From: Methyloversatilis discipulorum
Lineage (GTDB): Bacteria > Pseudomonadota > Gammaproteobacteria > Burkholderiales > Rhodocyclaceae
Assembly: GCF_000385375.1 (NCBI RefSeq)
Contig: NZ_ARVV01000001.1
Span: forward strand, 992,001 to 1,056,000
DNA length: 64,000 bases
Direction of reading: 5' to 3'
Within the stretch, counting starts at the first letter, position 1. Each line of letters begins with the position of its first letter. Positions 52,277-60,994 of this stretch are shown piece after piece. The notes under the pieces were generated by a model, which was not told where the DNA came from, ran no database searches, and worked only from the letters and a program-made list of their open reading frames with translations. The position numbers and the translations under genes are program-made.

Positions 52277-53518
52277 ATGCCCGTGAACTACCAGACGCCC
52301 CCCGCCGAAACCATCCTGCCGGTCGCCGGCGTCCGTCTTGGCATCGCCCAGGCCGGCATCCGCAAGGCCAACCGGCGCGACCTGTGCCTGATTTCGCTGC
52401 TGCCGGGCGCGCGCGTGGCCGGTGTGTTCACGGTGAACCGCTTCTGTGCCGCGCCGGTGCAGGTGTGCCGCGATCACCTGTCGCGCAGCGACATCCGCGC
52501 GCTGGTCATCAACACCGGCATCGCCAATGCCGGCACCGGCGAACCGGGTCTGGTCGCCGCCCACGCCACCTGCGTGGCGGTCGCCCGCGCGCTCGAACTG
52601 GCGCCGGAACAGGTGCTGCCCTTCTCGACCGGCGTCATCATGGAGCCGCTGCCGGTGGACCGCATCGAGCGCGGCATCCCGGCCTGCATGGACGATCTCG
52701 ACGAGGCCAACTGGTACGAGGCGGCACACGCCATCATGACCACGGACACCATCGCCAAGGCCGGCTCGCGCACGCTCACCCTCGACGGCCGCAAGATCAC
52801 GATCACCGGCATCAGCAAGGGCGCCGGCATGATCAAGCCGAACATGGCCACCATGCTCGGCTTCATCGCCACCGACGCGGCGGTGTCGCAGGCTGCGCTG
52901 GAAGACATGGTGAAGCACGCCGCCGATCGCTCGTTCAACTGCGTCACCGTCGATGGCGACACCTCGACCAACGACTCCTTCATGCTCATCGCCTCTGGCA
53001 CGGCCGGCAACGCCGAAATCACGTCGCTCGACAGCGCCGACGGCCGCGCGCTGGCCGACGCCGTCACTTCGCTGGCAGCCGAACTGGCGCAGGCCATCGT
53101 GCGCGACGGCGAAGGCGCGACCAAGTTCATCACCATCGAGATCGAAGGCGGCCATGACGTGCCGGAGTGCAAGGCGGTCGGCTACGCGATCGCGCACTCG
53201 CCGCTGGTCAAAACCGCCTTCTTCGCCTCCGACCCCAACCTCGGCCGCATCCTGGCCGCGGTCGGCAACGCCGCGCAGACGCACCCGTCGCTGGCTGATC
53301 TCGACACGTCGAAAGTGAGTCTGTGGATAGGCGACTTCCTCGTGTCGAAGGACGGCGGACGCAATCCGGACTACAAGGAAGAGCAGGGCGCGGCCGCGAT
53401 GGCGCCGGCCGAGATCACGATCCGCGTCGCGCTAGGCCGCGGTGACGCCCGCGCCACCTGCTGGACCTGCGACTTCAGCTACGACTACGTGAAGATCAAC
53501 GCGGACTACCGCAGCTGA
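52277..53518 (+). CDS. argJ: bifunctional glutamate N-acetyltransferase / amino-acid N-acetyltransferase ArgJ
   Basis: A 413-residue enzyme of the cyclic arginine pathway. It self-cleaves into two chains before the Thr of [16 protein letters not shown] (Ala-Thr bond), which becomes the nucleophile. N-terminal [17 protein letters not shown] and C-terminal [26 protein letters not shown] are typical. The start at 52277 gives MPVNYQTPP; an upstream frame extension at 52175 lacks support. Upstream 52066-52276 has no gene. Confidence 0.96.
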   Translation: MPVNYQTPPAETILPVAGVRLGIAQAGIRKANRRDLCLISLLPGARVAGVFTVNRFCAAPVQVCRDHLSRSDIRALVINTGIANAGTGEPGLVAAHATCVAVARALELAPEQVLPFSTGVIMEPLPVDRIERGIPACMDDLDEANWYEAAHAIMTTDTIAKAGSRTLTLDGRKITITGISKGAGMIKPNMATMLGFIATDAAVSQAALEDMVKHAADRSFNCVTVDGDTSTNDSFMLIASGTAGNAEITSLDSADGRALADAVTSLAAELAQAIVRDGEGATKFITIEIEGGHDVPECKAVGYAIAHSPLVKTAFFASDPNLGRILAAVGNAAQTHPSLADLDTSKVSLWIGDFLVSKDGGRNPDYKEEQGAAAMAPAEITIRVALGRGDARATCWTCDFSYDYVKINADYRS

Positions 53519-53561
53519 GCGCATCGACGCGCGGAGCCCCCAGCCCGGCGCTGCGCGCCAC

Positions 53562-53585
53562 CCCTCCCGCATCAGCGGGAGAGGG
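53562..53585. repeat. short hairpin of the CTCCCGC/GCGGGAG type after argJ
   Basis: CTCCCGC (53564-53570) and GCGGGAG (53575-53581) are a perfect stem with ATCA loop, about 45 bp after argJ. It could act as a weak terminator; no T run follows. Looks like a small interspersed palindrome. Confidence 0.5.
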
Positions 53586-53652
53586 ACCGAAGGTGAGGGC
53601 CGAGGCCGTTCCCCGAGAGCAGCCCGGCCGATTCACCGCCAGCGCCCGCACC

Positions 53653-53680
53653 TTGCAGGAGCGAGCTTGCTCGCGATGGC
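53653..53680 (+). repeat. REP-like element
   Basis: TTGCAGGAGCGAGCTTGCTCGCGATGGC shares the GGAGCGAGCTTGCTCGCGA core with the elements at 41431-41583. It contains the palindrome GCGAGC/GCTCGC. Lies between argJ and the convergent gene at 53720. Confidence 0.65.
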
Positions 53681-53719
53681 GGCGTCGATTCGGCGCTGCA
53701 GCGCAGGCGGGGTCTTTGC

Positions 53720-54589
53720 CTACGCCCCCCAGCGCCGTGATTGCAGCGCAGCAGCCACCGCCTGCGCGCGCGCTTCGAGCAGGGCGTCGGTAGCAATCGC
53801 CGCTTCGTCGACGCCCCGGCAGGCGGACAGCGCGGCGCGCAGCATCGGTGCCTTGGGGTAGGGGCGGGAGGCGCGTCCCGGGTAGGCGCGGAAGTCGCAG
53901 GTGCATAACGTCATCAGCTGCTCGAAGCGCTCGGGCTGCCCGAAGGCATCCACCCGTTCCAGCATCGCCGTGATCGAACCGGCGCGCATTTCCGCCGCAC
54001 GGTGCACGCGCTCGCATTCGGCGTTCGCCAGCAAGGCCAGATCGAGGCAGTCGTACGGCACGCCGAAACGCGCGCTGATCGCCTCGATGCGTGGCACCCC
54101 GCGCTCGATGTGCCGGTAGTGCACCGGCAGGTGCTCGCGCGGCGAATCCGACTTGCCGACGTTGAACACCAGCGCCGCGTAACGCACCGCGAACGGCGCT
54201 TCGCGGCGTGCAGCTTCATCGACGGTGCGCAGCAGGTGTTCGCCGATATCGACCTGGTCCGGGTCGTCCGCGATCTGCGGCACGCCGAACAGCGCGTCGA
54301 CCTCCGGCAGCAGCACGGCCAGTGCGTCGCACTCGCGCAGCGCACGCAGCATGCGCGACGGCGCTCGCGCCGACAGGCCGCGCGCCAGTTCGCGCCAGAT
54401 GATCTCGGGCGCGAGATCGGCCAGCACGCCTGCAGCCACCTGTTCGTACATCAGGTCCAGTGAGTCCTCGTCGATCCCGTCGTCCTGGCTCGCAGCGAGG
54501 GCCGCCATGCGCAGCACGGTGAGGGCGGGGCTGGCGAGCAGGTCGGTGAAGGACTTGCCGAACGGTCCGGGGGTCAGGTTTGCGCTCAT
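53720..54589 (-). CDS. CCA-adding-enzyme-like HD protein lacking the nucleotidyltransferase domain and the HD pair
   Basis: A 289-residue protein resembling the C-terminal half of the multifunctional CCA protein: IIWRELARGLSARAPSRMLR, cited as APSRMLRALRECDALAVLLP, then EVDALFGVPQ, then HYRHIERGVPRIEAISARFGVP. The expected HD of the phosphohydrolase (HDLGK type) is replaced by FNVGK (VFNVGKSDS), and the N-terminal nucleotidyltransferase domain is missing. So it is probably catalytically inactive, and an RNA-binding or regulatory role is possible. ATG 54589 is the best start; no strong RBS. A genuine cca gene should exist elsewhere. Confidence 0.7.
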   Translation of the reverse strand: MSANLTPGPFGKSFTDLLASPALTVLRMAALAASQDDGIDEDSLDLMYEQVAAGVLADLAPEIIWRELARGLSARAPSRMLRALRECDALAVLLPEVDALFGVPQIADDPDQVDIGEHLLRTVDEAARREAPFAVRYAALVFNVGKSDSPREHLPVHYRHIERGVPRIEAISARFGVPYDCLDLALLANAECERVHRAAEMRAGSITAMLERVDAFGQPERFEQLMTLCTCDFRAYPGRASRPYPKAPMLRAALSACRGVDEAAIATDALLEARAQAVAAALQSRRWGA

Positions 54590-54718
54590 GAGTTTCGTCG
54601 TCGTGAGGTGTCCGGTGCGCATTCTGGCGCCGTCGCGATGCAGTGCATCGTCGATGAGCTGACCTGCCGCCATCAGCCGGGGCCAATGGCCCGTTCGGAC
54701 CACGTAGCGGCGCCGACG

Positions 54719-54752
54719 CCGTCATGCAGTCGACACCCGCCGCACCGATGAT
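54719..54752 (+). promoter_or_regulatory. weak Pho-box-like element upstream of phoX
   Basis: CCGTCAT-GCAG-TCGACAC at 54719-54736 matches the first Pho half-site at 6 of 7 bases and the second at 3 of 7. A -10-like GATGAT begins at 54747, 11 bp after the box, a normal PhoB promoter spacing. Evidence is weak on its own. Confidence 0.3.
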
Positions 54753-54783
54753 GAGAATCTCGTTACCGCGCCCGGAGTCCCGA

Positions 54784-56430
54784 ATGTCCTCGTCCTGTAT
54801 GTCTCCCAGCCGTCGCCGCCTGCTCCAGGGCTCCGGCGCGCTGGCCGCCACTCGCTTCACCGGCCTGATGGGCGCGCTGTATGCGCAGAACGCGCTGGCC
54901 GCCACCGGCAAGCAGACCGTGTCGGCCCTGTCGCCCTACGGCGCGCTGGCGCCGGTCAAGGATGCGACCACCGGCCTGCCGCTGCTGCAACTGCCGCCGG
55001 GCTTCAGCTACCGCAGCTTCGGCTGGACCGGCGACAGCATGAGCGACGGCAACCCGACGCCCGGCAATCACGACGGCATGGCCGTGGTCACGTCGCGCCG
55101 CGCCGGCCGCAGCACCGAACTCGTGCTGGTGCGCAACCACGAGCGCGGCCTCGTCGCCACACCGGCCGAAGCCATCCAGGCGCCGCGCAGCTACGCCACC
55201 CAGCCGGTGAACGGCATCATCACCGTGTATTACGGCAGCCTGCCCATCCGCATCGGCGTCGGTGGCATCGTGACCGACCCGTCGGCCGCCGCACCGGCGC
55301 CCTTCGTCGGCTACCCGGCCGGCGGCACCACCAACCTGCTGTTCCGCGACGCGGGCTGGGCCGGCACCACCGGCTCGATCGGCGGCACGCTGGGCAACTG
55401 CGCCGGCGGTCCGACGCCCTGGGGCACCTGGCTCACCTGCGAAGAAACCATCTACGACTTCTCCGGCATCGGCGGCAAGAAGCACGGCTATGTGTTCGAG
55501 GTTGACGCCGACGCCGGCGACTCGATCGCCGACCCCATCATCGGCATGGGCCGTTTCGTGCACGAAGCGGTGGCGGTCGACCCGACCACCGGCTACGTCT
55601 ACGAAACCGAAGACAACCGCAACGTGTCGGCCTTCTTCCGCTACGTGCCGGCCGACACCTCGGGCGAACTGGGCAGCCTGCACAACGGCGGCAAGCTGCA
55701 GGCGGCGCGCATCAAAACCATCGTGCGCAAGGCCGCGCCGGCCACGCTGGCGCAGGCCAACGACCAGGGCCTGCTGAACCCGGACATCGGCGACGAGTAC
55801 GAACTGGAGTGGGTGGACATCGCCAACCCCGACGCCGACCCGGTGGTTGTCGCCGGCCAGCCCGGCGGCGTCAGCCTCGCCTTCATGTCCGGCCCCACAC
55901 ACCAGGCAATCAGCCAGGGCGGCGCCCGCATGAGCCGCGGCGAAGGCATCTGGTATTCGGCCGGCAAGATGTTCATCGTCGATACCGCCGCCGGCACCGA
56001 CAGCCGCTCGCGCGTTGGCCAGGGCGAAGGTGCGGTGTGGGAACTGACGCTGGCCACCATGCGCCTGCGCGCCATCTTCGTCAGCGGCAACCAGACCGCC
56101 GGCAACAACCCGGACAACGTCACCGTCAGCCCGCGCGGCGGCGTGCTGCTGTGCGAAGACGGCGGCGGCGCCACCGACGCCTACGGCAGCGGCAACCGCC
56201 TGCTCGGCCTGAACCCGGCCGGCGAGGCCTACATCTTCTGCAAGAACAACGTGAACCTCGCCGCCGACCAGATCGCCGTCGCCGGCAAGACCGTGGCCGC
56301 GGCCGACTATCGCAACTACGAATTCTGCGGCGCCTGCTTCGACCCGACCGGCCGCGTGCTGTTCGTGAACATGCAAACGCCGGGCATCACCGTGGCCATC
56401 ACCGGCCCGTGGGCCAAGGGCAATCTCTAA
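54784..56430 (+). CDS. PhoX-family alkaline phosphatase, Tat-exported
   Basis: A 548-residue protein of the DUF839/PhoX family. The Tat signal is visible: SPSRRRLLQGSGALAAT. Core motifs: PGNHDGMAV, LVRNHERG, TPWGTWLTCEE, GRFVHEAVAVDPTTGYVYETEDN and NPDNVTVSPRGGVLLCEDGGG. These proteins bind Ca2+ and iron and release phosphate from monoesters in the periplasm. ATG 54784 has GGAG seven bases upstream; earlier ATGs at 54724, 54748 and 54751 are in frame. The PEP-CTERM gene at 56453 follows closely. Confidence 0.88.
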   Translation: MSSSCMSPSRRRLLQGSGALAATRFTGLMGALYAQNALAATGKQTVSALSPYGALAPVKDATTGLPLLQLPPGFSYRSFGWTGDSMSDGNPTPGNHDGMAVVTSRRAGRSTELVLVRNHERGLVATPAEAIQAPRSYATQPVNGIITVYYGSLPIRIGVGGIVTDPSAAAPAPFVGYPAGGTTNLLFRDAGWAGTTGSIGGTLGNCAGGPTPWGTWLTCEETIYDFSGIGGKKHGYVFEVDADAGDSIADPIIGMGRFVHEAVAVDPTTGYVYETEDNRNVSAFFRYVPADTSGELGSLHNGGKLQAARIKTIVRKAAPATLAQANDQGLLNPDIGDEYELEWVDIANPDADPVVVAGQPGGVSLAFMSGPTHQAISQGGARMSRGEGIWYSAGKMFIVDTAAGTDSRSRVGQGEGAVWELTLATMRLRAIFVSGNQTAGNNPDNVTVSPRGGVLLCEDGGGATDAYGSGNRLLGLNPAGEAYIFCKNNVNLAADQIAVAGKTVAAADYRNYEFCGACFDPTGRVLFVNMQTPGITVAITGPWAKGNL

Positions 56431-56452
56431 GCACCGATCCGGGAGCCATCAC

Positions 56453-57022
56453 ATGAACATCCGCCACACCCTCGCCGCCGCGCTGTGCGCCCTCGCACTC
56501 GCCCCGGCCGCCCACGCCTACACGCTCGAAGTCGTCGCCGCCAACGGCAACACCGTGGACACCAGCTTCAGCACGCCTGACATGCTTTCGATCGACTTCG
56601 GTCTGATCAACACGCTGCCGGTCACGCTCACGCTGACGCGCGACGACAGCGACCTGCCGCTGCTGCCGTTCAATGCCATCGTCCGCAATTACATCGGTCT
56701 GGGCTTCGAAAGCCTGACGCTGACGATATCCGGCGGCCTGTTCAACACGCTGGGCAGCGCCGGCGGCACCTTCGGCTCGGTCGCCACCGTCACCGGCAGC
56801 CACGACAGCGCGCGCATCACCTTCAGCGGCCCGGAATACGTCGAAGCCGCGCTCGGCGACTGGTTCCTCGACGGCAGCCAGACCGACTTCGTGCTCGACA
56901 TCGCCAACGCCACCGGCCCGGTCACCCTGACGCTGACTGCCGCGGTGCCCGAGCCTGAAGGCTGGGCCATGATGCTGGCCGGTCTGGGGTTGCTCGGCGC
57001 GGCGGCGCGTCGGCGTCGCTGA
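56453..57022 (+). CDS. small PEP-CTERM protein downstream of phoX
   Basis: A 189-residue exported protein. Signal peptide LAAALCALALAPAAHA, beta-rich body and C-terminal VPEPEGWAMMLAGLGLLGAA followed by ARRRR. No enzyme motif. It starts 22 bp after phoX on the same strand, so co-expression is likely. Confidence 0.85.
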   Translation: MNIRHTLAAALCALALAPAAHAYTLEVVAANGNTVDTSFSTPDMLSIDFGLINTLPVTLTLTRDDSDLPLLPFNAIVRNYIGLGFESLTLTISGGLFNTLGSAGGTFGSVATVTGSHDSARITFSGPEYVEAALGDWFLDGSQTDFVLDIANATGPVTLTLTAAVPEPEGWAMMLAGLGLLGAAARRRR

Positions 57023-57106
57023 TACTGCATTCGCTGCTCGCCCGGGATTGGTGTAGCGTGCTGCGCTCTTGCCGCGACAGCGGCTTCAGCGCGGACGGAA
57101 TGGTCA

Positions 57107-58243
57107 GTGAGCGAAGCAGTTCTGCAATGGAATGAAGGCGATGTTCAACACAGCGTCCGCTGGCAATCCGAAGCCGGCGTAGCGCCCCCGAAGAAGGTGG
57201 TCGTCGCCGACGACACGCTGACTGCCGACATGGCCTTCCGGCTGGCGAGCGAGGGCACGGCGCTGCTGTGGCGCGGCGACTTCCAGAACGCGCGGCAGTT
57301 GCTGCAGGCGATGGCGCGGCGGGTGGATCGCAAGCCGCGCAAGCCGGCGGCCACGCTGCGCGATGCGTTCAATCAGCACCGGCTGGCGCAGTCGCAACGG
57401 GCGCGCACGCTGGGCATGCTGCTGATTCCGTTCGAGGCGGGTCACGTCATTCCGCTGCGCCGCGCGCCGGACGTGGTCGAGGCCTGCACGCAGGCGCACG
57501 GCGAAGCGGGCGAGCCCTATGTCTGTTCGCTGCGCGAGCTGCTGGGCGTGATCAGCGCCTACGAGTGGCGGCGCAACGGCGTCGACATTCCGGCGCTGGG
57601 CGCGCGCATCCATCCGCATTACGGCGTGTTCTCGCCGGTGCGCGGCGAGTATGTCGATCTGGTGGCGAAGGCGCCGCTGCCGGCGGCGCTGAAGAGCGAT
57701 TCGACCGCTTTCGACATCGGCACCGGCACCGGTGTGCTGTCCGCGGTGCTGGCGAAGCGCGGCGTTGAGCGCGTGGTGGCGACCGATCAGGACGCACGCG
57801 CGCTGGCTTGTGCGCGCGACAACGTCGCGCGGCTGGGCATTGGTGCGCAGGTCGAGGTGATCGAAGCCGATCTGTTCCCGGCCGGCCGCGCGCCGCTGGT
57901 CGTGTGCAATCCGCCCTGGCTGCCGGCGCGGCCGAGTTCGCCGCTGGAGTACGCCGTCTATGACCCGGACAGCCGCATGCTGCGCGGTTTCCTCGCCGGG
58001 CTGGCGGCGCATCTGGCGCCAGGCGGCGAGGGCTGGCTCATCCTGTCGGACTTCGCCGAACACCTCGGTCTGCGCGCGCCGGACGAACTGGCGGGCCTGA
58101 TCGATGCGGCCGGGCTGAAGGTGGCCGGCCGGCTCGACGCGCGTCCGCGTCATCCCAAGGCCGCCGACGCCACCGACCCGCTGCACGCGGCGCGGGCGAA
58201 GGAGGTGACGACGCTGTGGCGACTGGTGGCGGCCGACGCATGA
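57107..58243 (+). CDS. class I SAM-dependent methyltransferase (NPPW type)
   Basis: A 378-residue methyltransferase. SAM-binding motif I is FDIGTGTGVLSAVLA, and the catalytic NPPW motif (VVCNPPWLPAR) is that of MTase_small/HemK-like enzymes that modify amide or amino nitrogens in RNA, DNA or protein. About 190 N-terminal residues precede it without a recognised fold. Start GTG 57107; RBS unclear. ATGA overlap with the DUF1330 gene. Confidence 0.82.
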   Translation: MSEAVLQWNEGDVQHSVRWQSEAGVAPPKKVVVADDTLTADMAFRLASEGTALLWRGDFQNARQLLQAMARRVDRKPRKPAATLRDAFNQHRLAQSQRARTLGMLLIPFEAGHVIPLRRAPDVVEACTQAHGEAGEPYVCSLRELLGVISAYEWRRNGVDIPALGARIHPHYGVFSPVRGEYVDLVAKAPLPAALKSDSTAFDIGTGTGVLSAVLAKRGVERVVATDQDARALACARDNVARLGIGAQVEVIEADLFPAGRAPLVVCNPPWLPARPSSPLEYAVYDPDSRMLRGFLAGLAAHLAPGGEGWLILSDFAEHLGLRAPDELAGLIDAAGLKVAGRLDARPRHPKAADATDPLHAARAKEVTTLWRLVAADA

Positions 58244-58527
58244 GCTATTACGTGATCGGCCACATCCGCGTGCTGGACGCGTCGCGCTGGGCGGATTACC
58301 GCGCGCGCGTCGGTGCCACGCTGTCGCCCTTCGGTGGCGAGGTGGTGATGCGGGGCGGGGTGGACGTGGTGCTGGCCGGCGACTGGCCGGGCACCGATAC
58401 CGTGGTGCTGCGCTTCGCCGATGCGGCCAGCGCGCGCGCCTGGCACGACTCGCCGGCCTATCAGGCGCTGGTGCCGCTGCGCGAGGCCGGGGCCGAGGTG
58501 GTGCTGGTCGGCTACGAGGGCGAATAG
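58240..58527 (+). CDS. DUF1330 family protein
   Basis: A 95-residue ferredoxin-like (dimeric alpha-beta barrel) protein: YYVIGHIRVLDASRWADYR at the start and RFADAASARAWHDSPAYQAL near the end. DUF1330 proteins have no agreed function. The ATG overlaps the methyltransferase stop (ATGA). Confidence 0.85.
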   Translation: MSYYVIGHIRVLDASRWADYRARVGATLSPFGGEVVMRGGVDVVLAGDWPGTDTVVLRFADAASARAWHDSPAYQALVPLREAGAEVVLVGYEGE

Positions 58528-58555
58528 CCCGCTGGAGCCTTGTACGCCCGGCGCT

Positions 58556-58762
58556 TCAGCCGGTGGCCCACAACACGAGGCCGATCAGCACGACGTTGAC
58601 CGCGATCGCGGCGAACAGCCCGCCGAGCAGGAAGTGCTGCGGGCCCAGCCCCTCGGTGGTGCGGTTGATCATCCGCGCGCGGCCGATGCCGGTGAAGGTG
58701 AGCAGGATGATTTTCAGCGCGCGCAGACTGCCGCGCAGCAACGGTACGGGGGCGTGATCCAT
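58556..58762 (-). CDS. DUF2970-like small membrane protein
   Basis: A 68-residue protein: SLRALKIILLTFTGIGRARM (amphipathic) and a C-terminal transmembrane helix FLLGGLFAAIAVNVVLIGLVL. Layout resembles the DUF2970 family. Convergent to DUF1330 and divergent from the gene at 58836. Function unknown. Confidence 0.7.
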   Translation of the reverse strand: MDHAPVPLLRGSLRALKIILLTFTGIGRARMINRTTEGLGPQHFLLGGLFAAIAVNVVLIGLVLWATG

Positions 58763-58835
58763 CGTCCGATTGTGCCCGATCGGCAGGCTGCTGCGCTCGT
58801 GGCATCATGCGGCGATGACATCCGGAAGCGATCCG

Positions 58836-59900
58836 ATGGACGACACCCTGTCCCGCACCGATGCGCAGCAGCGCGTGGATGACATTCACGCCTATCGCCG
58901 CGAACAGGCACGGCTGAGCGCCGACGGCATGGCGGCGGCCGATGCGGCGGCGATCCGCGCACATCACGACGCACTGCTCGCACGCTTTGCCGCACGGCCC
59001 GATGTCGACACCACTCAGCGCGCGCGCCAGCTCACGCTGGGCCTGCGCATCGCGTCCTTCCTCGGCGCGCTGGCGCTGGCGGCCAGCGTGTTCTTCCTGT
59101 TCCGCCAGTACTGGCCGCTGTTTCCGGAAGCCGTGCAGGTGCTCGTGCTGGCCGGCGCTTCGCTCGGCACGCTGGTGCTCACCGCCTGGCTGCACCGGCG
59201 CGACGCTTCCGGCTACTTCACCAAGCTGGCCGCGCTGGTGGCCTTCGCCTGCTTCGTGCTGAACCTGAGCCTGCTCGGTTCCAGTTTCAACATCACCCCG
59301 TCGGACAAGGCGCTGCTGCCGTGGGCCGCGTTCGCGCTGCTGCTCGCCTACACCTGCGAACTGCGTCTGCTGCTGGTGGCCGGGCTGGTCTGCATCACCG
59401 GCTTCATCGCCGCCCGCGTCGGCAGCTGGTCGGGCATGTACTGGCTCAGCGTCGGTGAGCGGCCGGAACATTTCTTCCCAGCGGCGCTGCTCATGTTCTG
59501 CGTTCCGTTCTTCGTCGATCACCGGCGGCATCCAGGTTTCGACGCGACCTGGCGGCTGGTCGCGCTGCTCGCGCTCTTCCTGCCCATGCTGGTGCTGTCG
59601 AACTGGGGCCGCGCGAGCTATCTGCCCTTCGATGCGGATGTGGTCGAAGGCTTCTATCAGCTGGGCGGCTTCGTTGCCGGCGGCCTGCTGACCTGGCTCG
59701 GCGCGCGTCGCGGCTGGCCGGAGGTGATGAATACCGCGGTCGTGTTCTTCGTCATCTTTCTGTACACCAAGCTGTTCGACTGGTGGTGGGCGGTGATGCC
59801 GAAATTCCTGTTCTTCCTCGTGCTCGGCCTGGTGGCGCTGCTGGTCATCCTGGTGCTGAAGCGGCTGCGCGCGGTGACGCAGACGGAGGGCGAGCGATGA
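58836..59900 (+). CDS. DUF2157-like polytopic membrane protein
   Basis: A 354-residue membrane protein. An N-terminal helical cytoplasmic part (to about 65 residues) is followed by about nine or ten hydrophobic segments (FLGALALAASVFFLFRQYW; LFLPMLVLSNWG). Resembles DUF2157. ATG 58836 has GGAAG seven bases upstream; ATG 58815 would add seven residues. Its stop overlaps the next ATG (ATGA), so the next gene is co-translated. Confidence 0.78.
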   Translation: MDDTLSRTDAQQRVDDIHAYRREQARLSADGMAAADAAAIRAHHDALLARFAARPDVDTTQRARQLTLGLRIASFLGALALAASVFFLFRQYWPLFPEAVQVLVLAGASLGTLVLTAWLHRRDASGYFTKLAALVAFACFVLNLSLLGSSFNITPSDKALLPWAAFALLLAYTCELRLLLVAGLVCITGFIAARVGSWSGMYWLSVGERPEHFFPAALLMFCVPFFVDHRRHPGFDATWRLVALLALFLPMLVLSNWGRASYLPFDADVVEGFYQLGGFVAGGLLTWLGARRGWPEVMNTAVVFFVIFLYTKLFDWWWAVMPKFLFFLVLGLVALLVILVLKRLRAVTQTEGER

Positions 59901-60730
59901 GGCGCGCGCAGAAAATCCTGCTGGTGGGCGGTGTGGCCCTCATCGTCGCGGTGAATGCCTTCGTGCTGGCGGGTGTCGCGTGGAACCGCTCGGGCGTGCC
60001 CGGCAGTGCGCTCACCCTCACGCAGCGCGAGCTCAGTCTGCCGTACGCCTTCGGGCTGGACGGCGAGCGCGGCGGCGTCGAAGTGGCGCTGCTCTGGCGC
60101 GCGCCGATGCGCGACGACAATGCGGATGCCGCCTACGACATGCACTACGGCCGCGGCCCCGACTGGCTGGGTGCAGACAAGCTGCGCGAACTGGGCTTCG
60201 ATCTGAAGGACGAGCACGACGCCTATCGCCAGAAGCGCGAGGTGTATGTCGTGCTCGAACTGGCGGGTGCCGACTGGCAGGCTGCGCTTGCCCAGGCGCA
60301 GCGCCGGCTTGACAGGGCGCTCGCCCGCGGTAACGCCGAAAAGCAGGATTTCGATGCGCAGAAGTCGGCACAGGAGGCACTGAAATACGAGCAGCACAAG
60401 GCGTCGCGCCTGTTCGCCGTCGACGCCGGGCTGGACGCCGCGGCGCTGCGCCAGCGCTATCCGGACACGCATCGCCACCTCATCGTCGTGGCGACGGTGA
60501 CGCCGTCGGTAATGGTGATCGACAAGAAGACCACCTTCAGCGGCCACATCGGCGAACTGGCGGTCGCCCGCATCAGCGTGCCGCACGCGCTGCGTGGGGC
60601 GATGGACGGCATCGACCGCAGCGCGCTCGACAGCGGTCGCGCCGCCTTCGAAATGGACGTTGCGTGGGGCCGGCGCTTCGAGCCGTGGGTGACCGCGGTG
60701 CGGCCGCAGCGCACGGCGGCGGCTGAATGA
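59897..60730 (+). CDS. DUF4824-like membrane-anchored protein
   Basis: A 277-residue protein. One N-terminal membrane helix (KILLVGGVALIVAVNAFVL) and an extracytoplasmic domain: LTLTQRELSLPYAFGL, then VEVALLWRAP, and WLGADKLRELGFDL. These match the DUF4824 pattern. Function unknown; pairing with the DUF2157-type gene by 4-bp overlap suggests a membrane complex. Confidence 0.75.
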   Translation: MRRAQKILLVGGVALIVAVNAFVLAGVAWNRSGVPGSALTLTQRELSLPYAFGLDGERGGVEVALLWRAPMRDDNADAAYDMHYGRGPDWLGADKLRELGFDLKDEHDAYRQKREVYVVLELAGADWQAALAQAQRRLDRALARGNAEKQDFDAQKSAQEALKYEQHKASRLFAVDAGLDAAALRQRYPDTHRHLIVVATVTPSVMVIDKKTTFSGHIGELAVARISVPHALRGAMDGIDRSALDSGRAAFEMDVAWGRRFEPWVTAVRPQRTAAAE

Positions 60731-60960
60731 AGCAGCCGATCACCGGCTATCTGATCGACGAGGAGGGGGACTGGGTTGCCCGGCTGGCCTGCGGGCACCG
60801 CCAGCACGTGCGCCACCACCCGCCCTTCATCAACCGCCCCTGGGTGGTGACGGAAGAGGGGCGTGCCGCCCACCTCGGCGCGCTGCTCAACTGCCCGCGC
60901 TGCGACGCCTACGAGTGGCCGGACCACATCGTCGAACAGGCAGGGCGCGACCAGCGGTGA
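60727..60960 (+). CDS. DUF3565 family small protein
   Basis: A 77-residue cytoplasmic protein with ITGYLIDEEGDWVARLACGH, then QHVRHHPPF and LLNCPRCDAYEWP. Two or three Cys and several His suggest a metal site (CGH, CPRC). Family of unknown function. ATG overlaps the previous stop (ATGA). Confidence 0.85.
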   Translation: MKQPITGYLIDEEGDWVARLACGHRQHVRHHPPFINRPWVVTEEGRAAHLGALLNCPRCDAYEWPDHIVEQAGRDQR

Positions 60961-60994
60961 TATCGTCCGCAACCTCTTTTCCGGGGTAAGCAGC

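Noticed and set aside
54763..56376. Minus-strand open frame opposite phoX
   Set aside because: Low-complexity Ala/Gly/Arg/His translation antisense to a clear PhoX gene.
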